Source: Pseudomonadota bacterium
GTDB lineage: Bacteria; Desulfobacterota; Desulfobulbia; Desulfobulbales; Desulfobulbaceae
Assembly (NCBI GenBank): GCA_009778235.1
Contig: WRKE01000212.1
Location: 1 to 6,865, forward strand
Length of the DNA: 6,865 bases
Direction of reading: 5' to 3'
Shown: positions 1-6,377 of the stretch, in pieces
Layout: the number at the start of each line of letters is the position of its first letter
Numbering within the stretch: position 1 is the first letter of the stretch
Notes under the pieces: model-generated
Seen by the model: only the letters and a program-made list of their open reading frames with translations
Databases searched by the model: none
What the model was told of the DNA's origin: nothing
Made by a program: the position numbers and the translations under genes

Positions 1-1
1 C

Positions 2-1390
2 CCTTCGGTGCAATCACTGTCTGAAACCCCACTTTTCCCTGGCAGCAAGTTTCATTGGGCAACCATGCAAAACGGGGACAAAGAACTGGTCATCGTGGTC
101 CGGCGCAGTGTGACGGCCCCGGACGGCAGTGAGCGTATATTGGATTTGGGCAGTCAATTCAGCGTCCGGCTTTCGGAATCCGGCGGCAGCGAGCCCCTTG
201 AATTTCGCATTTTCCTGCCGGATGGTGCCGGATTTAAGCAAGCATACGCCTCAACCCCTGACGCCACCCCCTATGAGCTCCCTACCGCCGTGATCAAGGC
301 CTTGCAGGGAGGGGCCAAGGAGTATGGCATTTTCAATGCGGACTGGACGGACAGCGTGCCTGACCAGTATTTTCAGTTTATCCCGGTAGAAAATGAGCAT
401 GGCGGCCTGCTGGCGATCTTCGTCATTTCCGCCCACATGCTGTCGAACGAAGACATCCTTTCCGGTTATTATCTGCTGTTCTGGTCCTTCTTCGCCGGCG
501 GCAGCCTGCTGTCCGGCGGCATCGGCTATGTGCTGGCCCGGCGGTTGACCAAGCCCATCCGGCTCTTGAACAAAGGGGTCCGGGCAATCGCCTCCGGCAA
601 CCTCGCCAGCCGGGTCGTGCCGCACGGCAATGACGAAGTCGCGGAGCTTTCCGAGGGCTTCAACGTCATGGCCGGACAGCTGGAACTTATGCAGCGCGAG
701 AACGTACAATCAGCCAGGCGTGAGCGTTCCCGCATGCTGGGTGAAATAGCCCTGGGCTTTGCCCATGAGATTCGCAACCCCCTGCTGGTCATCAAAACCT
801 CCGCCGAGCTGGTGCACGGCAAATTGCCGGATGCCGGCAAGGAGGCCCGGTTGCTGGGCCTGGCGATTGAAGAGGTCGGCCGGATTGACAGCCTCATCTC
901 AGAATTTTTGTCCTTTGCCAAACCAGCTCCGCTCAAGCCAAACTATTTCCGACTCGACACCCTGGCACGGGATGTGCTCGAACTGAGCGGGGCCGAGTTC
1001 GCGGCGAGAAACATTAGCTCTTCGTTCGTTGACGAAACCCCTGGGGCCCAAGGGGTACGGGTGCTGGGCGAGGCGGACAAGATCCACCAGGTGCTGCTCA
1101 ATTTGGTGCTCAATGCGGTGGATGCCATGCCTGGCGGCGGCAGCCTGACCATCCGGCTGTACAATCCGGAAGGGAACGGGCGGGTCTGTCTCGCTGTGCA
1201 GGATACCGGCACGGGCATTCCGGAAAACCTGCTGGCCACCATGCACCTGCCGTTTATTTCCACCAAGAAAAACGGCCTGGGCCTGGGTCTGGCCAAGGCC
1301 TATGCCATTATCGAGGAACACGGCGGCAGCATCACCTGCATGAGCCAGCCCGGCCAGGGGACGACCTTCACGATCTGTCTGAATAGTTAA
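2..1390 (+). CDS. Sensor histidine kinase, NtrB/ZraS-like, 5'-partial
   Basis: This is a membrane histidine kinase that autophosphorylates on His and passes the phosphate to the regulator encoded next. Numbering is from the GTG at position 8, but the frame is open to the window edge and the first membrane helix is missing, so the real start lies upstream. Residues 1-150 are probably an extracytoplasmic sensor of no family I recognise. A hydrophobic helix spans about 152-177, followed by HAMP at 178-230. The HisKA H-box FAHEIRNPL places the phospho-acceptor at His253. The HATPase domain has its N-box with Asn365 and Asn369, G1 DTGTGI at 399-404, F-box PFIST at 415-419 and G2 GLGLGLAK at 423-430. 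All catalytic motifs are intact. The regulator gene begins 24 bp after the stop, so the two are very likely co-transcribed. The ligand is unknown. Confidence 0.95.
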   Translation, partial: PSVQSLSETPLFPGSKFHWATMQNGDKELVIVVRRSVTAPDGSERILDLGSQFSVRLSESGGSEPLEFRIFLPDGAGFKQAYASTPDATPYELPTAVIKALQGGAKEYGIFNADWTDSVPDQYFQFIPVENEHGGLLAIFVISAHMLSNEDILSGYYLLFWSFFAGGSLLSGGIGYVLARRLTKPIRLLNKGVRAIASGNLASRVVPHGNDEVAELSEGFNVMAGQLELMQRENVQSARRERSRMLGEIALGFAHEIRNPLLVIKTSAELVHGKLPDAGKEARLLGLAIEEVGRIDSLISEFLSFAKPAPLKPNYFRLDTLARDVLELSGAEFAARNISSSFVDETPGAQGVRVLGEADKIHQVLLNLVLNAVDAMPGGGSLTIRLYNPEGNGRVCLAVQDTGTGIPENLLATMHLPFISTKKNGLGLGLAKAYAIIEEHGGSITCMSQPGQGTTFTICLNS

Positions 1391-1414
1391 CGAAGCAACG
1401 CAGGAACGTAAGGC

Positions 1415-2815
1415 ATGCATACGGTTCTCATTGTCGACGACGAGTCCAAGCTGTTGGAAGTGCTTTCCGTGGCCTTGGAGAATATGGGCTACCGCCCCAT
1501 TACCGCTGGGAGCGTTGAGGAGGCCTTGGATAAGCTGCGGGAACAGGAAGTTCATCTGGTCCTCAGCGACTTGCGCCTGCCCGGCTTAAGCGGGCGTGAT
1601 CTTTTGGAAAGGGTGAAGAGCCTTGAGCCGGGGTTGCCGGTGGTGATCATGACCGCCTATGCCGCCTTGAAGGATGCGGTGGAGATCATCAAGGAAGGGG
1701 CCTTTGACTATATCGTCAAACCCTTTGATTTAGGCGCCCTTGAGGCGACCGTGGCCAGCGCCCTGCGTTTCCATGCACTGAGCGCCGATAACAAGCTGTT
1801 GCGCCACGAGTTGGGCAAGGCCTTCAGTGACCGGAATTTTATTGGGAACAGCCCGGCTATCCAGGCGGTGCGGCAGAGCATCCGCGAAGTCAGCGCCAGC
1901 GCCGCCAATGTGCTCATTACCGGGGAATCCGGAACCGGCAAGGAGGTAGTGGCCAAGGCCATCCATTATAACGGCCCCCGGGCTTCAGCGCCGTTCGTCC
2001 CGGTGAACTGTGCCGCCATTCCCGAATCTCTGCTGGAAAGCGAACTGTTCGGGCACGTCAAGGGGGCCTTCACCGATGCCACCTCCAGCCGTCTCGGACG
2101 CTTTGCCCAGGCCGATGCCGGCACCCTCTTTCTGGACGAAATTGGCGACATGTCGTTGCCGCTGCAGGCGAAAATCCTGCGCTGCATCCAGGAAAAAACC
2201 GTCGAGCCGGTGGGCGCCAATACCTCACGCCAGGTGGATGTACGTATTATCGCGGCAACCAATCAGGACCTGGCCGCGGCGATCAGCCAGGGAGGATTCC
2301 GCCAGGATCTTTATTACCGCTTAAACGTCTACCCCATCGCCCTGCCCCCTTTACGGGAGCACCCCGAAGATATTCCGCTGCTGATTGAACATTTTTCCCG
2401 AAAATTCGCCGCGGCAATGGGCAAAAATCCCATATCCTTCATCCCGGAGGCGCTGCAGGCCATGCAGGCCTATTCCTGGCCCGGCAATGTCAGGGAACTG
2501 GAAAACTGCGTTGAGCGACTGTTTATCGTCACCCCGGATGGCGCGGTAACCCCGGAGAGGCTGGCGGCCAGCTTCGTTGCCGGCGATATCCAAGGGGCCC
2601 GTGGACCGGCCGCTGTTGCCGGCCGGCCGGTCTTTCCCCTTGATCTGTCGCGCCGGCTGGCGGACCTGGAGCGTGAGATCATCATGCAGGCCTTGGAAGA
2701 GGCGGAGGGCGTCCAGGTCAAGGCTGCCGAATTGTTAAATATTTCTGAACGAAGCATCTGGCACCGCATCAAAAAACTCGAGATCGCCATCTCAAATAAA
2801 AAAGAATTCATCTGA
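1415..2815 (+). CDS. Sigma-54-dependent response regulator, NtrC family
   Basis: This 466-residue activator binds enhancer DNA and uses ATP hydrolysis to open sigma-54 promoters when phosphorylated. The receiver domain (1-120) has the acidic pair Asp8/Asp9, phospho-acceptor Asp52, Thr80 and Lys102. The AAA+ domain (about 140-370) has Walker A GESGTGKE at 170-177, Walker B GTLFLDEIGD at 236-245 and arginines in FRQDLYYRL at 295-303. The sigma-54 contact loop reads GAFTDA (217-222) instead of the usual GAFTGA. A loose Gly/Ala/Pro linker (about 388-410) leads to a Fis-type helix-turn-helix near 436-455. Length and domain order are normal for the family. The ATG is supported by AGGA at 1402-1405, nine bases upstream. 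It is the natural partner of the kinase just upstream. I cannot tell which named member (ZraR-, AtoC- or HydG-like) it is. Confidence 0.96.
   Translation: MHTVLIVDDESKLLEVLSVALENMGYRPITAGSVEEALDKLREQEVHLVLSDLRLPGLSGRDLLERVKSLEPGLPVVIMTAYAALKDAVEIIKEGAFDYIVKPFDLGALEATVASALRFHALSADNKLLRHELGKAFSDRNFIGNSPAIQAVRQSIREVSASAANVLITGESGTGKEVVAKAIHYNGPRASAPFVPVNCAAIPESLLESELFGHVKGAFTDATSSRLGRFAQADAGTLFLDEIGDMSLPLQAKILRCIQEKTVEPVGANTSRQVDVRIIAATNQDLAAAISQGGFRQDLYYRLNVYPIALPPLREHPEDIPLLIEHFSRKFAAAMGKNPISFIPEALQAMQAYSWPGNVRELENCVERLFIVTPDGAVTPERLAASFVAGDIQGARGPAAVAGRPVFPLDLSRRLADLEREIIMQALEEAEGVQVKAAELLNISERSIWHRIKKLEIAISNKKEFI
2604..2632 (+). other. GC-rich hairpin inside the regulator gene
   Basis: GACCGGCCG (2604-2612) is perfectly complementary to CGGCCGGTC (2624-2632), leaving an 11-base loop, and TTT follows at 2633-2635. 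It falls in the codons for the low-complexity linker between the AAA+ and Fis domains (residues 397-406), about 180 bp before mipA. It may be no more than the result of Gly/Ala/Pro/Arg codon choice, or it may act as an attenuator or RNA-processing site lowering or uncoupling mipA expression. The pairing is seen; any role is inference. Confidence 0.4.
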
Positions 2816-2816
2816 T

Positions 2817-3632
2817 ATGGAACCATCCGCAACATTGAGATCGCTCTCTCTTGACCACCGGCAGTCCGGAAACCGTACCGGACATCGGCTTTTTCGCAAC
2901 CAGCGCTGGTCCGCGCTCCTTTTGCTGGTCCTTGCCGCCCAGACAGCTTCGGCGGTCGAAGTCGCCATTGGAGTGGGAGGCAGCGTCAGCTCCGCACCTT
3001 ATAAGCACTATGACACCCAATGGACGCCTCTGCCCATGATCGACGTGGACAGCGATTATTTCTACCTCAGGGGGGCCGCCGCCGGAGTTAAAATTTTCAA
3101 GCGGGACTTCATTGAGGTCTCGGTTTTCGGCGCCTATGACGCCACCAGCTTCGATAGTGGAGATACCTCTGATGAGCACTTGCGCAACCTTAAGGACCGG
3201 GATGCCAGCGTGGCCATGGGGCTGGAGGTCCGCCTGCTCACCCCCTACGGCATGCTGCATGCGAGTGCGGCCCGGGACATTCTCGGCAACAGTGAGGGGA
3301 TAAATGGGAGCCTGGGCTATGCCTATTCGGCGGAATTCGGCCCCCTGGAAATCATTCCCAAGGCCGGGGTGTATTGGGCGGACAGCCGGTATAACCGCTA
3401 TTATTACGGGATAAGCGACCAGGAGTCGCATCTGAGCGGGCTTTTGGCCTATAATCCCGGCGCTGGCGTAACACCGTATTTTGGGCTGGCAATGAGTTAC
3501 AGCCTCACCGACGCCTGGGAGGTGCTCTTAAGTGGCGAAATGGTCTTTTCCGGTGGCAACATCCAGGACAGCCCCATGGTGGGCCATGCACATACCCAGA
3601 GCCTGACCATAGGCATCATGTACAACTTCTGA
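2817..3632 (+). CDS. mipA: MipA/OmpV-family outer-membrane protein
   Basis: This is a 271-residue predicted outer-membrane β-barrel of the MipA/OmpV family. E. coli MipA is described as a scaffold for murein hydrolase MltA and polymerase PBP1B; other members act as porin-like or antimicrobial-response proteins. A hydrophobic segment at about 31-40 is followed by AQTASA (41-46) and a probable signal-peptidase I cut after Ala46. The mature part alternates short amphipathic strands with Gly/Asp/Asn/Ser turns rich in Tyr and Phe, and ends in the classical barrel signature ...IMYNF with terminal Phe. The ATG lies 1 bp after the regulator stop and has only a weak AAAGAA-like ribosome site, which suggests translational coupling. 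The 30 residues before the hydrophobic core are unusually long; the only alternative start there is a TTG at 2835. The family assignment is fairly secure, but equivalence to E. coli MipA is not shown and the symbol is tentative. Confidence 0.8.
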   Translation: MEPSATLRSLSLDHRQSGNRTGHRLFRNQRWSALLLLVLAAQTASAVEVAIGVGGSVSSAPYKHYDTQWTPLPMIDVDSDYFYLRGAAAGVKIFKRDFIEVSVFGAYDATSFDSGDTSDEHLRNLKDRDASVAMGLEVRLLTPYGMLHASAARDILGNSEGINGSLGYAYSAEFGPLEIIPKAGVYWADSRYNRYYYGISDQESHLSGLLAYNPGAGVTPYFGLAMSYSLTDAWEVLLSGEMVFSGGNIQDSPMVGHAHTQSLTIGIMYNF

Positions 3633-3845
3633 TCCGGGCCGTCACCGGTCGGGCCATCAACAACCAAAATCCCTCGGGGCGAGAATCAAAGAGGGACTTC
3701 CAGGCGAGTTGGCAAACCGACGCAGGGGATGATCACGGCCGCAAAGCAACGACGATCGGCAGCCTCCTTGCCCCGGCCAGGAAATATCGCAATTTTCTCC
3801 AAGAAATAATCGCTGGCTGGCCGTACTCTGTGCTCAAATCTTAAC

Positions 3846-3851
3846 AAGGAG
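3846..3851 (+). promoter_or_regulatory. Ribosome binding site of the cupin gene
   Basis: AAGGAG sits six bases before the ATG at 3858. It is the strongest Shine-Dalgarno match in the window and fixes this start. Confidence 0.8.
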
Positions 3852-3857
3852 AATGAT

Positions 3858-4244
3858 ATGAGTACCCCTTTTGCCAGCTTTGACCAAGGCATGATCCTGC
3901 ACGACAGCGAATGCACTCCGGCCGCGTCCCTCAACTGGAACAAGCACCCAACCTTTGCCGGGGTCTTTCTGAAAAACCTGCTCACCGGCGAAGCTTCCGG
4001 CGGGGCGCTCAGTTGCCATCTGGTCCGCATCGAGCCCCACATGGCCATCGGCCGGCACACCCATCCGGACAGTCTGGAGCTACACGAGGTGATGGCGGGC
4101 AGCGGCACCTGCATGACCCCAGATGGTCCGCTTGCCTATGTGCCGGGCACGATCAGCCTGATTGCCCGTGACATGCCCCATGCCGTCCATGCCGGTGAAA
4201 ATGGGCTATATTTGTTCGCCAAGTTCGTCGTGCTCAAGGCATAA
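3858..4244 (+). CDS. Small single-domain cupin protein
   Basis: This 128-residue cytoplasmic protein is a single β-barrel cupin with no signal peptide. Cupin motif 1 is clear: His67, His69 and Glu74 (in RHTHPDSLE), then Gly81 and Gly83, which gives the usual metal-binding HxH...E set. Motif 2 is VPGTISLIARDMPHAVHAGEN, whose MPH segment supplies the fourth ligand, His108. The first 45 residues form an extra N-terminal stretch before the barrel. Small cupins of this kind may be dioxygenases, isomerases or metal/ligand-binding proteins, and the sequence does not separate these options. It has its own ribosome site and a 225-bp leader after mipA, so it is probably transcribed separately from the two-component operon. 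It converges with an araC-type gene 41 bp downstream that also has a cupin-like sensing domain, and the two may respond to the same small molecule. Confidence 0.88.
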   Translation: MSTPFASFDQGMILHDSECTPAASLNWNKHPTFAGVFLKNLLTGEASGGALSCHLVRIEPHMAIGRHTHPDSLELHEVMAGSGTCMTPDGPLAYVPGTISLIARDMPHAVHAGENGLYLFAKFVVLKA

Positions 4245-4285
4245 CCAAAAATAATTCCGGCAAGACCGCGGCTCAGAGCGCCACC

Positions 4286-5011
4286 TCATCCAAGCTCTTC
4301 CAACTTGCCGCCTGCCAGCACGAATTGCCTGGGAGTTAGATTGTGGTGCAACTTGAACAGCTTGTGCATATGACTTTGATCCGCAAAGCCCGTGCGGAAG
4401 GCGGCATCAACGGCCGCAACCTTGCCTCTGAGCAGAGAGCGTAGCGAGCGTATCCTGCAGTTCAAAAGATAGGCATGTGGCGTCAGGCCTATTTGGGCCT
4501 GAAAGCGGCGGAGAAAATGCCAGGGGCTGGCACCGGCGATTTTTGCCATTTCCGCCAGGGAAAGCGGCTCTTCCGGCTGCGCGACCAAGCGCGCTGCCAA
4601 TCTGCCGATGCGATCATCGGCTTGGAGATCCTCCTGGCAACCGGCTTGCCGGACCATCAACCCGATCATCTCTTCAAGCTGTTCGTCTTCCTGCGGCAGC
4701 AGGAAGCTGTGCAGGGCGGCAAGTGGTCCACGGTTGTGACTCAGGGTGCATTCCTTGTCAAGGCACAGGGCCAGAAGTTCGGAGTGTCCGGCAATGTACA
4801 GGGAGTGCGGCTGGCGCGGCGGCACGATGAAAAAACCGCCTCCATCCACCCGGCGCGTTCCAGCCGGGCTTTCCAGTTCCGCCCTGCCCCGTCTCACCAG
4901 CCCCAAGGTCCAGTGGCGCATATGCATGTGGAGCGGGTAACGCAGCGGGGTTCCGCTGCTCACTATCGCCTCCAGGCCGGAGGATTCACTGTAATGATAT
5001 CGAATAGCCAT
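4286..5011 (-). CDS. AraC-family transcriptional regulator with N-terminal cupin sensing domain
   Basis: This is a DNA-binding regulator of 241 residues from the ATG at 5011. An in-frame TTG six bases upstream (5017) would add two residues, but the AGG at nine bases suits the ATG and is too close to the TTG. The N-terminal part (about 15-90) is an AraC-type ligand-binding barrel, with a His cluster in LHMHMRH and a PPRQPHSLY strand-turn typical of these domains. A helical linker follows at about 100-140. The C-terminal two-helix-turn-helix domain covers about 148-235: first motif SLAEMAKIAGASPWHFLRRF, second motif VDAAFRTGFADQSHMHKLF followed by LTPRQF. The GFADQSH and TP signatures are well kept; the Gly usual before xTP is Asn. 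It is convergent with the cupin gene and 147 bp downstream of the HDOD gene on the same strand. Target and effector are unknown. Confidence 0.93.
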   Translation of the reverse strand: MAIRYHYSESSGLEAIVSSGTPLRYPLHMHMRHWTLGLVRRGRAELESPAGTRRVDGGGFFIVPPRQPHSLYIAGHSELLALCLDKECTLSHNRGPLAALHSFLLPQEDEQLEEMIGLMVRQAGCQEDLQADDRIGRLAARLVAQPEEPLSLAEMAKIAGASPWHFLRRFQAQIGLTPHAYLLNCRIRSLRSLLRGKVAAVDAAFRTGFADQSHMHKLFKLHHNLTPRQFVLAGGKLEELG

Positions 5012-5025
5012 CTTCAAAAGCCTGC

Positions 5026-5038
5026 TGTTTTAAAAACA
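5026..5038. promoter_or_regulatory. Palindrome just upstream of araC
   Basis: TGTTTT and AAAACA form a 13-bp palindrome around one central base, ending 14 bp before the araC start codon. Its position fits an operator for autoregulation or part of the core promoter. AraC-type proteins normally bind direct rather than inverted half-sites, and AT runs like this can arise by chance, so the call is weak. Confidence 0.25.
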
Positions 5039-5131
5039 AGTCAAAACCATTCGCTGAACTTCAAGCCGAAAGTTGCTCTGCGAGGGCAAAAAGCTGCCGA
5101 TCAGACGCAGGCAAACTCAATACCGTAACTT

Positions 5132-5159
5132 GAGGAGCGCCTGAATCGGATCGCTCCTT
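5132..5159 (-). terminator. Stem-loop at the end of the HDOD gene
   Basis: AGGAGCG (5133-5139) pairs with CGCTCCT (5152-5158) around a 12-base loop, extended by a G-T pair at 5132/5159. The hairpin begins at the last bases of the HDOD stop codon, where a terminator would be expected. On the - strand no U-run follows, so it is not a textbook intrinsic terminator. It could instead protect the 3' end or separate HDOD from araC transcription. Confidence 0.4.
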
Positions 5160-5998
5160 TAGGAAAAAAAACGGGCGATCGCCTCGGAATCGTGGCCGAT
5201 CGCGTCACGCATGGCCCGGCACAGGTCCGAGGAGAGCCCGGTCATCGCCCAGACCTGAGACGTAATGGTCCGTACCCCCTGATCAAAGGGTACGTTCCCG
5301 TGTTCCGCCCTGGCCAGCATCGCGCCGAGATGAACCAGGGCGGTCTCAACCGGATAGCGCTTCGCCTCCTCCGGTTCGAGGTGGCATCGGACCATTTCCA
5401 CCAGACTCTCCGGCAATTCCCATAGGTGCATGAGCTCGCCGCCGACCACCGCATAATCAAACCCCAGCAGCGGGCGTTCAACCAGGTGCATCGGTTGCTT
5501 GTCCGCAATGGCCTGCGCCAGGATCTGCTGGGCGAGACTGGGAATGGCCTGATACATGAGCAGATGGCCGATATCATGCAGCATTCCGGCAACAAAAAGT
5601 CGCTCCCGGTCACATCCCCCGATCTTGCCAGCCAGGTGCTGGCAGGCGACGGCACAGTACACGCTCCGGCGCCAAAACCGCGGCATATCGGTGAGATTGG
5701 CGGCAACCCCCTTGAAAGTCAGGGCGATGGAGGTGGCCAGGACCAGATCGTGAATCTGCTGACTACCAAGCAGGGCAACGGCCCGGCTGACCGTATCGAC
5801 CCGGGGCGCGAAGGAGTAAAGAGAACTGTTGACGATGCGCAAAAGTCGCAAGGTCATGGCCGGATCTTTCCCGATCACGGCCGCAACTTCTGCCACGATA
5901 TATTCAGGATTGGCGAGGACCTGCCGCAGTCGGATGTAGACATCGGGCAGAGAGAGGAGATGGGCCGCGCGGAGGACGTCATGGAGGAGGGAAACCAT
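5159..5998 (-). CDS. HDOD domain signalling protein
   Basis: This 279-residue cytoplasmic protein consists almost entirely of an HDOD domain (about 13-212), a non-enzymatic relative of HD phosphohydrolases linked to bacterial signal transduction. Typical landmarks are LPDVYIRLRQVLANPEYIVAEVAAVIGKDP near the start, LLRIVNSSLYSF at 52-63, AVALLGSQQIHDLVLA at 74-89, and the HD signature MLHDIGH with His141/Asp142. The later element that usually reads (H/E)HAxVG is DYAVVGGEL here, with Tyr182 in place of the His, and the closing helix keeps His206. The remaining 65 residues are helical with no GGDEF, EAL or receiver domain, so this is a stand-alone form. The ATG is backed by GGAG six bases upstream (CTCC at 5005+1000, i.e. 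6005-6008 on the + strand). It is divergent from the GAF-type gene across a shared 379-bp region. Its biochemical partner is unknown. Confidence 0.93.
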   Translation of the reverse strand: MVSLLHDVLRAAHLLSLPDVYIRLRQVLANPEYIVAEVAAVIGKDPAMTLRLLRIVNSSLYSFAPRVDTVSRAVALLGSQQIHDLVLATSIALTFKGVAANLTDMPRFWRRSVYCAVACQHLAGKIGGCDRERLFVAGMLHDIGHLLMYQAIPSLAQQILAQAIADKQPMHLVERPLLGFDYAVVGGELMHLWELPESLVEMVRCHLEPEEAKRYPVETALVHLGAMLARAEHGNVPFDQGVRTITSQVWAMTGLSSDLCRAMRDAIGHDSEAIARFFS

Positions 5999-6086
5999 TG
6001 GGTGCTCCAGGGAGGACGTGACTCGTTTACATCCGTTAAGGTGCTGCCGTAGTAAAGAATATGTATGAAAATAATTTTTTAAATAC

Positions 6087-6113
6087 CGAAAAAAGTAGCA
6101 TCAGATTTTTTCG
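6087..6113. repeat. Perfect 8-bp inverted repeat in the HDOD upstream region
   Basis: CGAAAAAA (6087-6094) is perfectly complementary to TTTTTTCG (6106-6113) with an 11-base spacer. It lies about 90-115 bp upstream of the HDOD start, in the AT-rich block. The 19-bp centre-to-centre distance, near two helical turns, would suit a dimeric regulator. It is too A/T-rich for a good RNA terminator stem. Confidence 0.45.
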
Positions 6114-6310
6114 TTGCCCTATGGCCAGGGGGCAAAATGCAAGCCTATCCAGATTCAGATCTTCGCTGTCCTTGTCGCCGTGGATATCAAAAGACCGGGA
6201 CGCTGGCGGCCAGTTCAGCCGTTGCCGCCCATCCGGCCAGAAATTGTCCAAAGGGGAAAGGCAAACGGCCGGCCAGGAAAAAATATGTATCGTCCATGAA
6301 TCATTTGGTT

Positions 6311-6316
6311 TATAAT
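6311..6316 (+). promoter_or_regulatory. Candidate -10 box for the GAF-type gene
   Basis: A perfect TATAAT sits 61 bases before the ATG at 6378, in an AT-rich stretch. No acceptable -35 hexamer is found 16-18 bases upstream and there is no TG extension, so only the -10 element can be supported. It would give a 5' leader of roughly 50-55 bases. Confidence 0.3.
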
Positions 6317-6377
6317 TATAAGAATATTTCTCTCCCTATGATCAGCCTCAGATCTGTTTTCTTTCTGTTTACATGCC

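Larger units (their letters stand above)
5999..6377. other. Divergent intergenic region between HDOD and GAF genes
   Basis: This 379-bp stretch holds no convincing gene. It has three parts: an AT-rich block next to the HDOD gene (about 6050-6113), a GC-richer middle (about 6114-6275), and a second AT-rich block (about 6276-6370) before the + strand gene. The two AT-rich blocks probably carry the divergent promoters. The middle contains short inverted repeats, for example GGCGGC (6205-6210) against GCCGCC (6224-6229). It also has a repeated CCGGCCAG at 6233-6240 and 6269-6276. Reading frames across it look like chance: Arg/Ser-rich, without a ribosome site or recognisable domain. A small RNA or leader cannot be excluded. 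Confidence 0.5.

Noticed and set aside
899..1555. 218-codon open frame on the - strand
   Set aside because: It lies fully antisense to the kinase and regulator genes, whose catalytic motifs are intact. It has no ribosome site or recognisable domain.
2808..3431. 207-codon open frame on the - strand
   Set aside because: It is antisense to mipA, which has a signal peptide and barrel ending; the composition is that of a GC-rich shadow frame.
3704..3835. Possible sigma-54 promoters upstream of the cupin gene
   Set aside because: Two look-alikes (TGGCAAACCGACGC and TGGCCGTACTCTGTGC) have GG-to-GC spacings of 9 and 11 bases, not the strict 10, and poor flanking matches.
3633..3857. Terminator after mipA
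   Set aside because: Only weak pairings were found, such as TCCCTC with GAGGGA over a 14-base loop, and none is followed by a T-run.
4475..5128. 217-codon open frame on the + strand
   Set aside because: It is antisense to the AraC-family gene, whose helix-turn-helix motifs are clear.
5426..6052. 208-codon open frame on the + strand
   Set aside because: It is antisense to the HDOD gene and has no domain of its own.
6058..6290. 9-bp direct repeat AATATGTAT at 6058-6066 and 6282-6290 as a target-site duplication
   Set aside because: No terminal inverted repeats or transposase remnant lie inside, and an AT-rich 9-mer pair can occur by chance.
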